Shown here: positions 23,400-33,264 of the stretch, piece by piece
Position numbering within the stretch: position 1 is the first letter of the stretch
Layout of the letters: every line of letters begins with the position of its first letter
From: Prorocentrum cordatum
Taxonomy: Eukaryota > Sar > Dinophyceae > Prorocentrales > Prorocentraceae
Assembly (NCBI GenBank): GCA_963575745.1
Contig: CAUYUJ010012202.1
Coordinates: 247,001 to 311,000 of the forward strand
Direction: 5' to 3'
DNA length: 64,000 nucleotides
Position numbers and translations under genes: made by a program
Notes under the pieces: model-generated
Database searches by the model: none
What the model was told of the DNA's origin: nothing
Seen by the model: the letters and a program-made list of their open reading frames with translations, nothing else

Positions 23400-24290
23400 G
23401 CCTTCGAGAGGTTTTCCTTCCAGGGCGGCCCCGCGTCGAGGCGACGAAAGGTTCTCGTAGAATCGCCTCGTCGCGGGATTGCCTTGGAAGGTCGAACCCC
23501 CGAATGCCCCGCGGGCGGCGACGCGGCGCCCGGGGGGCTCGGGGATGCGAGGGGGGGGGGGGGGGGGGGGGGGGGAGGGGCAGGGGGGTAAGGGGGAGCC
23601 GCCTCCTCGAAGAGAAAGGCAGACTCTCCCCCCCCACCGCCCCCTCTCTCTCCATTCCACTTGGCTTGCACTCCCCCTTCCCCTCGCTCCTCCTCTGCCC
23701 CTGCCGCTTCTCCCTTCCATCCCTCCGCTGAGGAGACACGCGCCGCCGTGGGCGGCATCCGCGGCGGCAACTTTCTGAGCCGCGCATTTGATGCGGCCTG
23801 AGAAAAAGACGAAGTACATGCAAACCGATTGTTTTGTATGTTGATGTTAAATTCCGTGCGATTTTAATGCAGGGTATGTAATTGTTTGTTTTCATAAACT
23901 ATTGAATGTATAGGTTCACGCGTGGTTTTGTATGCGTTGTATGGTTTTTGTGTTTGTGTGTTTGTGCGTATTTTATGTACTTTTGGTCATATATATATAT
24001 ATATAATGTACCAGGTAAGTTCTGTAGTATTAATACAAAGCTTGTGCATTAATGTTTGTATTGTTTTGGTATGGTTTGCATTTGTATTTTGCGTGCCCTT
24101 GCAATTTTTAATTTACTCCACCATCAGCGCGTTGAAAAAATGCGTTCGGCTTGCAAGGGCAAAGGGGGGGGGGGGGGGCTGCGCGGGGCCGAGGAGGCGA
24201 ATCCGCCTTTATTTTTGCACTGGAGGCAACGCCGCCTGCGCTGGAGGCTCAGCCTCCAGAAGAAGAGAAGATCAGATAAGGTTGAGCGTT
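23400..24290. other. no gene seen; AT-rich and G-run DNA
   Basis: Pyrimidine- and G-run sequence to 23780, then an AT-rich stretch (23810-24120) with alternating TG and TA runs, then the palindrome GGAGGCTCAGCCTCC near 24243. No credible frame. Confidence 0.45.
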
Positions 24291-25030
24291 TAAGGAACCA
24301 CAAGAGGAGCTTCGCGCTGGAAGTACCAGCGAAGAACAGCGCGCTGTCCGACGCTTGCCGCAGCCCTCAGGAGTTCGGCGTCATGACCACCTGGCGCCCG
24401 GGCAGGGGCGAAAAGAAGAGGGGCGGAGGAGCGCGGATGAAGGGAGGGGGGGGGGGGGGGGGGGGGGGCGAAAGGAAGAGGAAGGGGGAGGGGGGGGGGG
24501 GGCGAGCGCCTGATGGGATAGTACCACATCTGCAGGCTCGGGTTTGCGTTCCACTGCTGGAACGTCCACAAGTCCGCTTCGCGCGCGTGGCGGCCGACCT
24601 GGGAGGAAGGGGGGAAGTGGGGATTAGGGCATAGGAGAAGAAAAAGAAGGAAGGAGAGATCGGGCCGTGTAGTGCGCCAGCCGCCCCCCCTTCTTCCACG
24701 CAAGCTCCGGCGCCTGCGTCGGGCCATCGGGCATGGTGGCCCGCCCCTCCTGCTCCGGTTCCTCTGCGAGGGCAAGCGCAATTCAAACGGTTTCCCCCCC
24801 CCCCCCTTCCTCGTTCTCCTTTTCTTTCCGCGCTGGTGTCCTGGTGCGCCCAGTTGACTTGTGGTTGCGGGATCCCTTGCTTCTTGTCGCGCTCCTGGAA
24901 CGGCGCAGCCGCGGCGTTTTGCCCCACCTGGCGGCGCGAGGACCCCGTCCAGCACGCGCTCGCCTGCGACTCCGCGGCTCGACAAGGCGCCGAGGACTGC
25001 GACATAGATCGCAAACTCAGCTGATCGTTC
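24290..25030 (-). CDS. possible minus-strand exons inside TIR element
   Basis: Minus-strand frames give NAAAAPFQERDKKQGIPQPQ followed by VNWAHQDTSAERKGE (about 24.83-24.93 kb), RSAEFAIYVAVLGALSSRGV (about 24.96-25.03 kb) and DLWTFQQWNANPSLQMWYYP (about 24.51-24.58 kb), separated by G/C runs. This would be a gene opposite to the transposase. Nothing is recognised and the fragments do not join in one frame. Confidence 0.25.
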   Translation of the reverse strand, partial: ERSAEFAIYVAVLGALSSRGVAGERVLDGVLAPPGGAKRRGCAVPGARQEARDPATTSQLGAPGHQRGKKRRTRKGGGGKPFELRLPSQRNRSRRGGPPCPMARRRRRSLRGRRGGGWRTTRPDLSFLLFLLLCPNPHFPPSSQVGRHAREADLWTFQQWNANPSLQMWYYPIRRSPPPPLPLPLPFAPPPPPPPSLHPRSSAPLLFAPARAPGGHDAELLRAAASVGQRAVLRWYFQREAPLVVP

Positions 25031-25339
25031 GGACGGGGGGGGATGGGGGAAGGGGGGGGGGGGGGGGGGGCGACGCCTCCTGCATCGCGCGGCCGCGGAG
25101 GGCAGGCGCTGGAGGCCGCGCCTCTTCTTGGCAGGGGGCCGCGCCTCCTCGTTTATGCAGGCGCCGCCGCTGCGTCCGCGCCTGCCGCGGCCGCGTCCGA
25201 AGCTCGGATTTCCATTATCCGCGAACCCCTGTGTTTCTGTCGCTTCCACGGAAGATTCGCCGGATGCCGTTGTTGCTTTCGCTCGTGAACTCTCTTGCCT
25301 TGAGTGCCTACTCGGCGCGCGCGGCGCCAAAGGCATAGG

Positions 25340-25758
25340 GGGAAGCAAAGGGCAAAGCAAAGGGGAAACCGAAGGGCCCGCCTCCGGCGAAGAGCCCGCC
25401 TCCAGCGAAGGCACCCGCAGGACGCGGCGCGGCTGGGAAGCCGAAGGGCCCGCCTCCAGCGAAGGGGCCTGGGGGGGACGGCGCCGCCGGGGGCGCGGAG
25501 AGGCCGCCCCCGAAGGCCAAGAAGAGTTCGCCCCCCCCGCCGCCAGATTCCCGGACGAACGCACAAACCGCGTGCCTCATGAACCACCTCCGCTACAACG
25601 CGAAGGATGGCAACGCCCAGAGCGACTGCGGGAAGGAGCGCAGCATCGCCCTTGCAACGTTCAAGCAACTCGGCGAGCAGAAGCGGAAGGAGTTCTACGA
25701 CGCGTTTATGACCGAGAAGGAGAAGGGCGAAAAAGACGCCAAGAAGCTAAGGGCCTGA
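25340..25758 (+). CDS. Pro/Lys-rich protein with charged C-terminal domain
   Basis: A frame with repeats KGPPPAKSPPPAKAPA is followed by a domain-like segment: TNAQTACLMNHLRYNAKDGN, AQSDCGKERSIALATFKQLG and EQKRKEFYDAFMTEKEKGEK, ending KKLRA at TGA. The basic Pro repeat followed by a compact helical, charged region resembles proteins I have seen encoded next to transposases in dinoflagellate repeats; that is memory, not a search. The next fragment (25772 on) may be its following exon in another frame. Confidence 0.45.
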
Positions 25759-25771
25759 CGCATTCCTTCAC

Positions 25772-25949
25772 AGCCGTTTATGAGTCCTCGAAAAAGGAGT
25801 CGACAAACAGCAGACAGAAATGGGTCACAGTCACGCAGCTGATGCAGGAGTTCGGGGTCAACCTGGGGAACTTTCCCACCGCGTCGGCGGGGTGCGATTG
25901 GGCTCGCAACAAGTGGCGCAAGAACGCTGAGAACCACGAGACGGCATAA
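25772..25949 (+). CDS. KWVTVTQL module, copy 2
   Basis: After CCTTCACAG (a plausible 3' splice site) the frame reads VYESSKKESTNSRQKWVTVT, QLMQEFGVNLGNFPTASAGC and DWARNKWRKNAENHETA, then TAA. It is the intact counterpart of the broken module at 20.9 kb. The spacing and good composition support a last exon. Function is unknown. Confidence 0.45.
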
Positions 25950-26096
25950 TCCCACCCGCCCCAGATGGACACGGAAGAAATCTTCGATTCATAATATTTT
26001 TACGTCTTCGACGATGGCCAGCAGACCGCAGCCGAGGAGAGGGCGGGGGAGCAGTGGGCCCCATGCAAAGACTATGGGAAAACAAGCAAGGGCGCG

Positions 26097-26650
26097 ATGG
26101 AGGACACGGCTCGGGGATCCGCGTCTGCGGGGCAGGGGGGCGGCGACGTGAAGATCGAGAACCAAGAGTACCGCGACATGGCCGACAAGAGAGAAGAGCT
26201 CAGGATGGGAACTCCAATTCTTCCTGCAACTTCCACGCATTGCCCCGGCCTCCCCCGCCCCCCCCCCCCCCCCCTCATGTTTCCCCTCTTTCCCTCCTAT
26301 CCCCCCGCGCCGCCGCAGGCAGAAGGTGGCCGCCCTGCAGAGGCAGCAGAAGGACATGGAGGAGTTGATGCTGAGCTTCGATGCCAGGGCGAAGGGAGAG
26401 ACGATGACGCCAAGGTGCGCGCCAACGGCGACGAGATCAGGCCCGCGCGCAAAGCGCTGAGCGACTTCCTCGACGCTGCAGAGCACCTGCTGGCCGAGGC
26501 GGCATGCGTCCCCGAGGGCGAACCCGACGACGAGATGATGAGGAAGACGAGGCATGCGTTGTCAGACCAGGTCGCGCTCGCGGAGAAGCACTTGGAGGGC
26601 GGCAAGATCAGCGCGAAGCGTTGGAAGGGCGCGAAGCGAGCGGCCCGCGG
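26097..26650 (+). CDS. charged helical protein, two exons
   Basis: The first part reads DVKIENQEYRDMADKREELR up to about 26210. A C-run and pyrimidine-rich interval with CCGCCGCAG|G follows (possible intron, about 26215-26320). Coding quality resumes with QKVAALQRQQKDMEELMLSF and then ARKALSDFLDAAEHLLAEAA, MMRKTRHALSDQVALAEKHL and GGKISAKRWKGAKRAA. The pattern suggests a coiled-coil protein with a basic tail. A one-base frame change occurs near 26.4 kb. Function is unknown. Confidence 0.4.
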
Positions 26651-27085
26651 GGGGGGGGGGAATGGAGGGGGGGGGGAGAGAGGGAGGAGGGAGCGAGGGA
26701 GGGGAGAATGGGGGGAGGGCCGAGGGAGTCCGGAAGTGGGAGGAGGGAGTGGGGGGGGGAACGAGCGAGCAGCCGCGGGCAGCGCCCCCGCCAACGCACA
26801 GAAGCAACTGCCTGCGACTGCGGCTGGCCGACAAAAAAGAAGCGCGGCGAAGCAGGGGGGCAGGGCGCCTCGCGCGCGCGCCGCTTCGCGCGACAGCGCT
26901 GTGTCTGGCGGGAGATGTCGCAGCTCATGGGGGCGCGTGGAGGCGAGTTCCCCCGCTGCCGAGTGGGGGGGGGGGGCAAGGAGGCGCTGCCCCCTGTGAA
27001 GCGCACGTTCGAAGTTCGAGGTTCGGAATTCGAACTTCGAACTTCGAATTGAAATTGGACCCCCCCCCGCCCCCTCCTGCTTCGG
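26650..27085. other. G-rich stretch and TTCGAA tract
   Basis: G-runs to about 26770, a short Arg/Ala-rich stretch, then TTCGAA-type repeats at 27006-27049. No defined gene. Confidence 0.45.
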
Positions 27086-27238
27086 ATGCCGCCTTCGCCC
27101 GAAACTGTTTCAGACGACGGGCGCCCGGCGGGCCGCGGGGCGGGCGCGCCGCCGTGTTCTCGAAGCGCCAGCCGGCGGTGGGCACAAGCGCGCCGCCGCC
27201 TGCAAAGCGCTTTAGCGCCACCTTGCAGACGCAAGGTG

Positions 27239-28030
27239 ATGAGGAATACTCTGTCCTCGGGCGACATGCAAAGGCTCGCCGCCGACGCCAAGGAAGGGGG
27301 GGCCGCGGGCGTTGGGGGCCTGAGAGCGGGACGCGCCAACACGCGCAGGACCTTAAGGAGGAAGCTTCTCAAGGGAACGTTGTGGCCGAAGGGGCGCGCG
27401 GCAAAGGTCCGCGTGTGGAACACCAAGCGCCATCGAGAAGAGACAAAAGAAGTGCCCCTCTTGCTACCGCACGAGGTCCTCCTGGCGCTGGGGGGGCACG
27501 GCGACCTGGACGCGCCGCTGCAGAAGCAGGGGCTGGATGGGGGCGATCGCGCGCACGTGCAGGGCGCGGAAGCGAAGTTGGGCAGCCCCGCGGTGGCCAT
27601 CGGCCTGCGGCAGGACGGGCCCCCCGCCAAGTGGGGCAGATCTGCGTCGGTCGAAGTCCTCAGCATGAACTTGCCTGGCCTTGACCCCGACGCCTACGGC
27701 AACTTGAGAACCCCATTGTTCAGCATTTTGAAGAGCCACTTGTCCACGAACACCTGGCGCGACATCTTCGGCGTCACACAATGGAGTTTGCTGTCTTTGT
27801 GGAGAGGCTTCTGCCCGCGAGAGCGGCGCGACAAGACGCCTTTCTCGCGCCCCTCGGATAAAGCTCGACAAGCGTGGGCCGACCGCAAGGCCCTCGAGGG
27901 CCCCCCCTTGCCAGCCCGCGGTGCCCTGGTGCAGTTTCGCGCGGACTGGAGCGTGGAAAGAAGTGTTTTCTTCCCCCGCCTGGAACGAGGGCTCCGGGCG
28001 CTGCCGGAAGTGCAACATTCCCCCGGGGGC
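27239..28030 (+). CDS. TNP2-like transposase, N-terminal/catalytic part
   Basis: The frame (start MRNTLSSGDMQRLAADAK at 27239 is the first good Met) contains LLLPHEVLLALGGHGDL, AIGLRQDGPPAKWGRSASVE, VLSMNLPGLDPDAYGNL and THE block DIFGVTQWSLLSLWRGF. Then comes ALVQFRADWSVE; near 27.955 kb coding quality shifts frame into AWKEVFSSPAWNEGSGRCRK ending C-R-K-C. The order DG ... (G/A)DW ... C-x2-C is the layout of TNP2-like (EnSpm-type) transposases as found in dinoflagellates: first catalytic Asp in QDGPP, second in ADW, then a zinc knuckle. The one frame change makes this copy probably inactive. A G/A-rich intron seems to follow. Confidence 0.58.
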
Positions 28031-28185
28031 GGCGACTGGCCCCGCGCAAACACAAAGGGGAGGAGGGGGGGAAGAAGGAGGAGGGGGAGGAGGGGGGGAG
28101 GAGCAGGAGCAGGATTTCTTGGTTACACCTTGCTTTGTTTCTGCGTTCCCTGTTTCCCCCCCGCTCTCTTTTGCGCGCCCCCCAG
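28031..28185 (+). other. probable intron of transposase gene
   Basis: Purine-rich GGA sequence, then a pyrimidine-rich stretch ending CGCGCCCCCCAG|G. Coding quality returns directly after. No GT donor is obvious; GC or GA donors are known in dinoflagellates. Confidence 0.4.
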
Positions 28186-29142
28186 GTGGCGACGCAGGCG
28201 TCGACGAGTTCTCGGTGGACGAGGCCAACGAGCAGGCGCTCGCTGCAGGACGTGATCGCCATCGCCCTGCGCAGCGCAGGCCGCGTCTCGCCTGCGCTGA
28301 GAACCCCTGGCATCGCGGCCGACGTGTTCAAGGTCGACTGGTTGCGCGCCGTGGGCCAAGGGGTCGGGGCGGACTTCGTGGGGGCCTTGCTCTGGCACAT
28401 CATGAAGAAGCTCCCAGGGCGCCGCCGCGCGCAACAGAGCGACGAGATGTGGAGGCTCATCCAGGCGCACTACGACGCGCACTCGATGCCCGACCGCCTC
28501 CACGACTTCAACGAGCGCACGGTGAAACCCAAGAAAGCGCACCCGAAGTTCCGCGGCCAGGCGGCCATCCCGAGGCATCTGATCTCATTATGCAAGGAAG
28601 CGGCCGAGACGCATTGCGTTGCTGGGAGTGCCGTGGACGACGCCGCGCTGAACGCCATGCGCCACTTGCACTCCTGCTACCTCACGTTGAGCAGCCAGTG
28701 CATCTTCAGAAAGGATATGATGCGCGAGCCCGCCAGCAGGTTCCTGACCTTGTTTGCCCCTCTTGCTGCGCTGCAGCCGAGGAATTGGCGCGTCAAGCCG
28801 AAGGCGCACCTGCTCCTCGAGATGGCCTTCGCGGGAGGGCAGCCGTCGCTGTGCTGGACCTACAGGGACGAGGATGTCGGGGGCAGCGTGGGCCACGCGG
28901 CGAAGAGGCGCGGCTCCCCGCTCTCAGCGACGGGCTTCTCCCGGGCGGCGATCGCGCGCCACCGCGCGCAGCCGGCGGCGCGGCTCGCGCGACTGCCGCG
29001 CGCGCGGACAGAAGAAGCGCACGCGCCACAGCGCTGCGGAGGAGCGGCGCCTCCTGCTCCACCAGGGCGCACGCGCCCTCTTCAGGAGGTCACACCTCCT
29101 TTTTCGAATGTTATACCGTGTTGGAGCATGCGTCGACGCTGA
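28186..29142 (+). CDS. TNP2-like transposase, C-terminal part
   Basis: The frame continues with SLQDVIAIALRSAGRVSPAL, GIAADVFKVDWLRAVGQGVG and ADFVGALLWHIMKKLPGRRR, then HYDAHSMPDRLHDFNERTVK, and ends with RNWRVKPKAHLLLEM, PSLCWTYRDEDVGGSVGHAA and KRRGSPLSATGFSR. The VDWLRAVGQGVGADF block corresponds to the third acidic block of TNP2-type transposases, and the W-x-VKPK-x-HL and YRDED-x-GGS motifs recur in the dinoflagellate members I remember. The frame runs to the palindrome AGGAGGTCACACCTCCT and ends in TGA just before the right TIR. It catalyses DNA cut-and-paste if intact. Confidence 0.6.
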   Translation: MATQASTSSRWTRPTSRRSLQDVIAIALRSAGRVSPALRTPGIAADVFKVDWLRAVGQGVGADFVGALLWHIMKKLPGRRRAQQSDEMWRLIQAHYDAHSMPDRLHDFNERTVKPKKAHPKFRGQAAIPRHLISLCKEAAETHCVAGSAVDDAALNAMRHLHSCYLTLSSQCIFRKDMMREPASRFLTLFAPLAALQPRNWRVKPKAHLLLEMAFAGGQPSLCWTYRDEDVGGSVGHAAKRRGSPLSATGFSRAAIARHRAQPAARLARLPRARTEEAHAPQRCGGAAPPAPPGRTRPLQEVTPPFSNVIPCWSMRRR

Positions 29143-29240
29143 TCGTCGCTGAAATTTAGCGTCGACGCTAAATCTTGAGGATGGTAACTTTAAGGCCAAC
29201 TACTAAATAAGCAGCTGCACTAAATAAACATAGATGGATC
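29125..29240 (-). repeat. right terminal inverted repeat
   Basis: Read on the minus strand from 29240 it gives GATCCATCTATGTTTATTTA, GCAGCTGCTTATTTAGTAGT and GGCCTTAAA, then a ~15-bp insertion relative to the left end, then the same TTTAGCGTCGACGCTAAA palindrome and AGCGACGATCA. Confidence 0.8.
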
Positions 29241-29675
29241 TACGTGGCTGAGGCCCCCCACGCGTCCCCGCCGAATCCCTCGCCAAGGCTGGCTTGGGGC
29301 TGGCCGGCTGCCGGTCCCCCGCGCCCGCCCGTGGCGCTCCCGTAGTAGTCGTGCCCGTCGCAGTCGTCGTGGCGGGCCGAGGCAAGGCGCCCCCTTTGGC
29401 GGGCGCACGCCCCTTGCCAGGGGCTGGCTTGGCGGCGGGCGTCACCGCCCCCCGCCCCCTATCAGGGGCCCCGACTCCACCGGGGGTGGGCTTCCCAGCG
29501 GCGGCCCCGGGCGGCGGCGGCGCGGGCCCCGGCCCACTCCGGGGGAGCTGGCCTGGCCCTCGCCAGCCCCAGCCGGGGGGCCACTGTCATAGCCCCACCA
29601 GCCCTCCACCGCCCAGTAGGTGCCTCCCATGGCGACCACGCCCGTGTGGACGGCGATCATCATCCAAGGCGACAT
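29203..29675 (-). pseudogene. possible upstream part of the split polyprotein
   Basis: On the minus strand, a frame starting MSPWMMIAVHTGVVAMGG followed by TYWAVEGWWGYDSGPP (hydrophobic head, then Gly/Pro-rich) passes by a frame change into AAKPAPGKGRAPAKGGALPR and ARDSAGTRGGPQPR, which runs straight into the right TIR at 29240. The minus-strand polyprotein resumes at 18719 beyond the left TIR. The shared strand, composition and exact abutment suggest one gene split by the 10.5-kb element. The join is not proven. Confidence 0.35.
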
Positions 29676-29679
29676 TGGC

Positions 29680-30165
29680 CCTTGCGCGCGCGCGGGGCCC
29701 CCCTTTTTGGCCAGCGGCCCACGGGTGCAACTCCAGCGGCTCGAGCCCTGCGGCTGCGAACCAAAATGAAGTGCCCGCCCCCCCCCCCCCCACCTACAGT
29801 CTTACCAGGGACAGACTAGTAAGAGGATGGGAAGGCCCAAGAGGAGGCGGATAAGGAGGGAGGATATAACATATTCGTAAAAGGAGATGTAGGCGGAAAG
29901 TGGAGGGGGAACCCATGATTGTTAAGTTTACAAATGTACCATCATTCGGCGGATTATATCCAGCGACCAACGCGTCAACACATTTGCAGGTGGGCCTCGA
30001 AGAAACAATCATCCGCAGTCAAAGCAAGTGCCACCGGTTCATTCCTGAATGGTGAACGACAAATCCGAGGTCGGCGGCTCGCCTCGGGGTAGAAAATATC
30101 CGGGCGAAGGGCACGCAACCACATGCAGCTGCGAGTATCACGAAGCAGGTGGGGCAAAAGGGAGG
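29680..30165. other. no gene recognised
   Basis: GC-rich at first with a C-run at about 29779, then unique moderate-GC sequence. Nothing supports a gene or RNA. Confidence 0.4.
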
Positions 30166-30169
30166 AGCC

Positions 30170-30600
30170 ACGAAACGTGTGAGGGGTGTGCCGGAATGGG
30201 CGCGGTGGCGCCATGTGTCCCCCCCCCCCACTGGGGCCTGCGGTGGAGCTCCCCATGGGGCCGCGAAGCGTGCGGGGGTAGTTATGACGAAATGAGCGCG
30301 TTGGCGCCATGCCGACCCTCTCGCTGGGGCCTTCGGTGGAGTTGCCTATTGGGCCACGAACCGTGCGAGGGGTGTGTTGGAATGGGTGCGGTGACGCCAT
30401 GCGGACTGTGCCGAAATTGGTGGGGTGGCGCCACGCGGATCCTCCCACTGGGGCCCTCGGTGGAGCTTCCTACGGGGCCACGAAGCGTGTGAGGGGTGTG
30501 CCGATGTGGGTGCGACGGCGTCGTGCACACCCTGCCACTGGGGCCTTCGGTGGAGCTCCCTATGGGGCCACGAAGCGTACGAGGGGTGTTCCTGGATAGC
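30170..30600. repeat. ~90-94-bp tandem repeat array
   Basis: Units contain GAGGGGTGTGCCGRWATGGG, GGCGCCATG, ACTGGGGCCTTCGGTGGAGC and TCCCTATGGGGCCACGAAGC. Unit starts lie near 30181, 30272, 30366, 30491 and 30581. Two further copies lie at about 30940-31130 after a 340-bp unrelated insert. Confidence 0.82.
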
Positions 30601-31470
30601 TCCTTGAGAGCTAGATGAAAAGCCGGCAAGCAAAGCTCGGCCAGCTTCCTCTCCACGGCTGCAGGTTAGGTATTATCGTAGCAGGTTGCGCGCTCTCGCA
30701 GCCTAGCCTGTCCTGCAAGCGTTTCCCCACCCGTTCCCAGTACGAGTGCCGCAAACCTTTGCGCAGTTCCTTCGCAGCGCTTCCTGGGCTCGCTCGCAGC
30801 CCTTATTTCAAGCTTGCAAGCTTGCCGGGCATCCTTTCAGGCGTCCTTGCAGACATTTCCCACAAACTTGTCGGCTGTTCGGATTACTCCGGTGACGCGT
30901 CAGAGCGCACTTCTATTTCGGCTTGGTTCTGGATTGCACAAACCCCGAAATGGGCTCGGTGGCGTCATTCGGACCCTCCCGCTAGGGCCTTCGGTGGAGT
31001 TCCCTGTGGCCACGACACATTACGACACGTGTGAGGGGTGCGCAGACATGGGCGCGGTGGCGCCATGTGGCGGACCTTCCCACTGGGGCCTTCGGTGGAG
31101 CTCCCTTTGTGGCCACGAAGCGTGACGGGTGTGCCGAAGTGACGACGCCGAGGGAGGAGGGAGGAGGGAGATGCGGGACGCTGCCTCTTCAAAACAAGGT
31201 CCCAACACCACAGGACGATTGGGAAGCATTCCTGATCAGAACCGAGGCCGAGGCCGAGGCCAAGGCCGAGGCCGAGCTGGGCCAGAGGGCAGGGAGTGAA
31301 CCCGACGCGCGAGAGGGCTGGGGCGCGGAGTGGAGGCAGACAGCCGGGCCGGCGGTCGAGGCCGTCCTGGCGGCTCAAAGCAAGGCGGCGCTGCTCTGGC
31401 ACCGACAAGGGGGAAAAGACGGTCGGCACTCGCTATGTATTCCCAGTTCTTATCAGCATCCAGGACTGGG
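30601..31470. other. repeat insert, two array units and Glu/Ala-type repeat
   Basis: 30601-30940 is unique-looking with short CAAGCTTGCAAGCTTGC duplications. 30940-31130 carries two more ~90-bp units. 31240-31275 is a GAGGCC hexamer run. No gene is supported. Confidence 0.5.
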
Positions 31471-31477
31471 ACCCCTG

Positions 31478-31518
31478 GTGTGTGTGTGTGTGTGTGTGTG
31501 TGTTTGTGTGTGTGTGTT
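31478..31518. repeat. (TG)n microsatellite
   Basis: About 20 TG units with one T-run interruption. Confidence 0.9.
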
Positions 31519-31519
31519 C

Positions 31520-33260
31520 TTTTGTCAGCCTTCCTGGGCGCGGACCATGCGCACAGTGTGCCTCATGGAAGAGGTAGGGTGGATGCAAGGGGAGTCGGAA
31601 ATGATTTCCCCCCCCTTCCTCCCGCCCCCTCCCCCCAAAGAGAAGCTTGGGATAACGTGTGGCGACCACTGGATTCCGTTGAATTTCTTTCGTTCCCTCA
31701 CCCTGAAAACCATGAATGAATATTTTTTTTTTGTTTCCCAGGGGAGGAGGGCGGCGAGGGAGAGCGCAACATTATTGAAAGGCAGAAGGAAGAGGAAGAG
31801 GGGAACGCACATGTGGAAGAGAAGAAGGCACGCATAGCATGCGCACGCAGACCGCCACAGACACATGCAAAAATGGACGCGCGAACTCAGCGTTAAAGCC
31901 GTCAACCCTGAGGGACTCCAACCCTTGTTCTTCCCTCCCCTGGGTAAACAGCACCGATCCAAGAGATCCGCGCAAAACCCCACCAACAGTTTCTGCTTGC
32001 GGTAGTTGCTCTTCTTCTACTTCTTCGATCCTCCTCCCCTCCTCCCCCTCGCGCACCCTGGCCTCCGATCTCGAGAGCCCCTGAGCCTCGAGCCTCCTCT
32101 GATCCCCCCCCCGTCCCAAATCTGCTCAAAATCGGTCACCAGATCCCTCCCCGGGTCCATCCCGACCTAGACCCCTCCTCAGGTCCATCCCGACCACTTT
32201 CCCGAGGCGGGTCCAGCGATGGCGACGGGAGGCCTCCAGAAGGTACACAAAGGACGAAAACACGCAGGGACGGCCACCGTCGTCTCGACTGGCCCTCGAC
32301 TGCGGAAATCCGGTGGAATGATACAGCTACGTTCTGACCAAAATGTCAGGGAAAACTGCCGTTGCATCGACCGGACGTCGACTGGCGAAACAAACAGAAT
32401 ACCCATACTGCTAACTACTCCCCGCACCTCCCTTGGTGCGTTCTGACCAGCAGTCCGATGCAGCCGTGGCGACGAGGGCCTCCCAGGAGGCCCTCCACGG
32501 CGAAAGCGAGGCCACGGCACTTTAGCGGTATCGGTACCTTCTCCTCCCCAGATCGACGCCCCCTTCTGGTCCCGCGCGGGCGACTGCGGCGGTCGCTGCG
32601 CGGGCTGCGCGGGCTGCGCGGGCTGCCCGGCGCCGCAGCGCTGCCGTCCGCGAGCGCCGCGGCGCCGCCGGAGCGCCAGCGAGAGCCCGGCCGTGCCGGC
32701 TGCCTCGCCCGACCGTCCACGCCGCACGGCGGCGGCGTCTTCGCCGCCGCCGACGACTGCGGAGGCGACGAGGCAGAGGCAGAGGCCAACGTCGCAGACG
32801 CCGACGAGGCAGACGCCAACGCCGACGGCGACGCCGACGCCAACGCAAAGCCGACTGAAATGCCGAATGCGACGACGGCGGCGGCAAGAGGCCGCCTCTG
32901 GCTTACTGCCTCGTTCCTGCGCCCCGCCTTTCGATGGCGCTGCGGGAGCGGAGCTCGTCCTCCGCTTCCACGCCTGGCCAGAGAGGGAGGGAGGAGGCTT
33001 TGGTTACGCGTTGTTCTCCGAACGTGGTGGGGACCTCGGGAGGCCTCCCGAAGTTCCCTCGGGAAGCCTCCGGAAGATCTTGTTCTCCTGCGCACCTCGG
33101 CCTAACACCCTGCTGCCAGTTTGTCGAGGATCGACGCGTCGGAACGTTTGTCCCAACGCTCACGCGTTGGGCTCGCGCTTTGGATAGAGTCGTATGGAGC
33201 CGTGCTCCTCCAACCTCCTGATTCCCGCCTGCCTCCCGCCTCCTACCTCCTCGCCGTTCC
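31520..33260. other. unassigned GC-rich DNA
   Basis: Frames on both strands are open over 32.4-33.1 kb but consist of Arg/Ala/Pro/Asp runs, including a GCCGACGCC-type repeat at about 32755-32860. None has a credible domain or end. Confidence 0.4.
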
Positions 33261-33264
33261 CGGC

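Larger units (their letters stand above)
18723..29240 (+). mobile_element. 10.5-kb TIR transposon with TNP2-like transposase
   Basis: The two ends are inverted copies: GATCCATCTATG at 18723 and its complement ending at 29240, continuing inward for about 100 bp with a few mismatches and one ~15-bp gap. Inside lie a transposase gene near the right end, several other protein-like regions on the plus strand, a private family of AGGAGG/CCTCCT palindromes and TTCGAA tracts. The size, subterminal palindromes and transposase type fit an EnSpm/CACTA-like DNA transposon in the broad sense, but the ends do not start CACTA and no target duplication is evident. The transposase is frame-broken, so the copy is probably non-autonomous. 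Confidence 0.68.
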
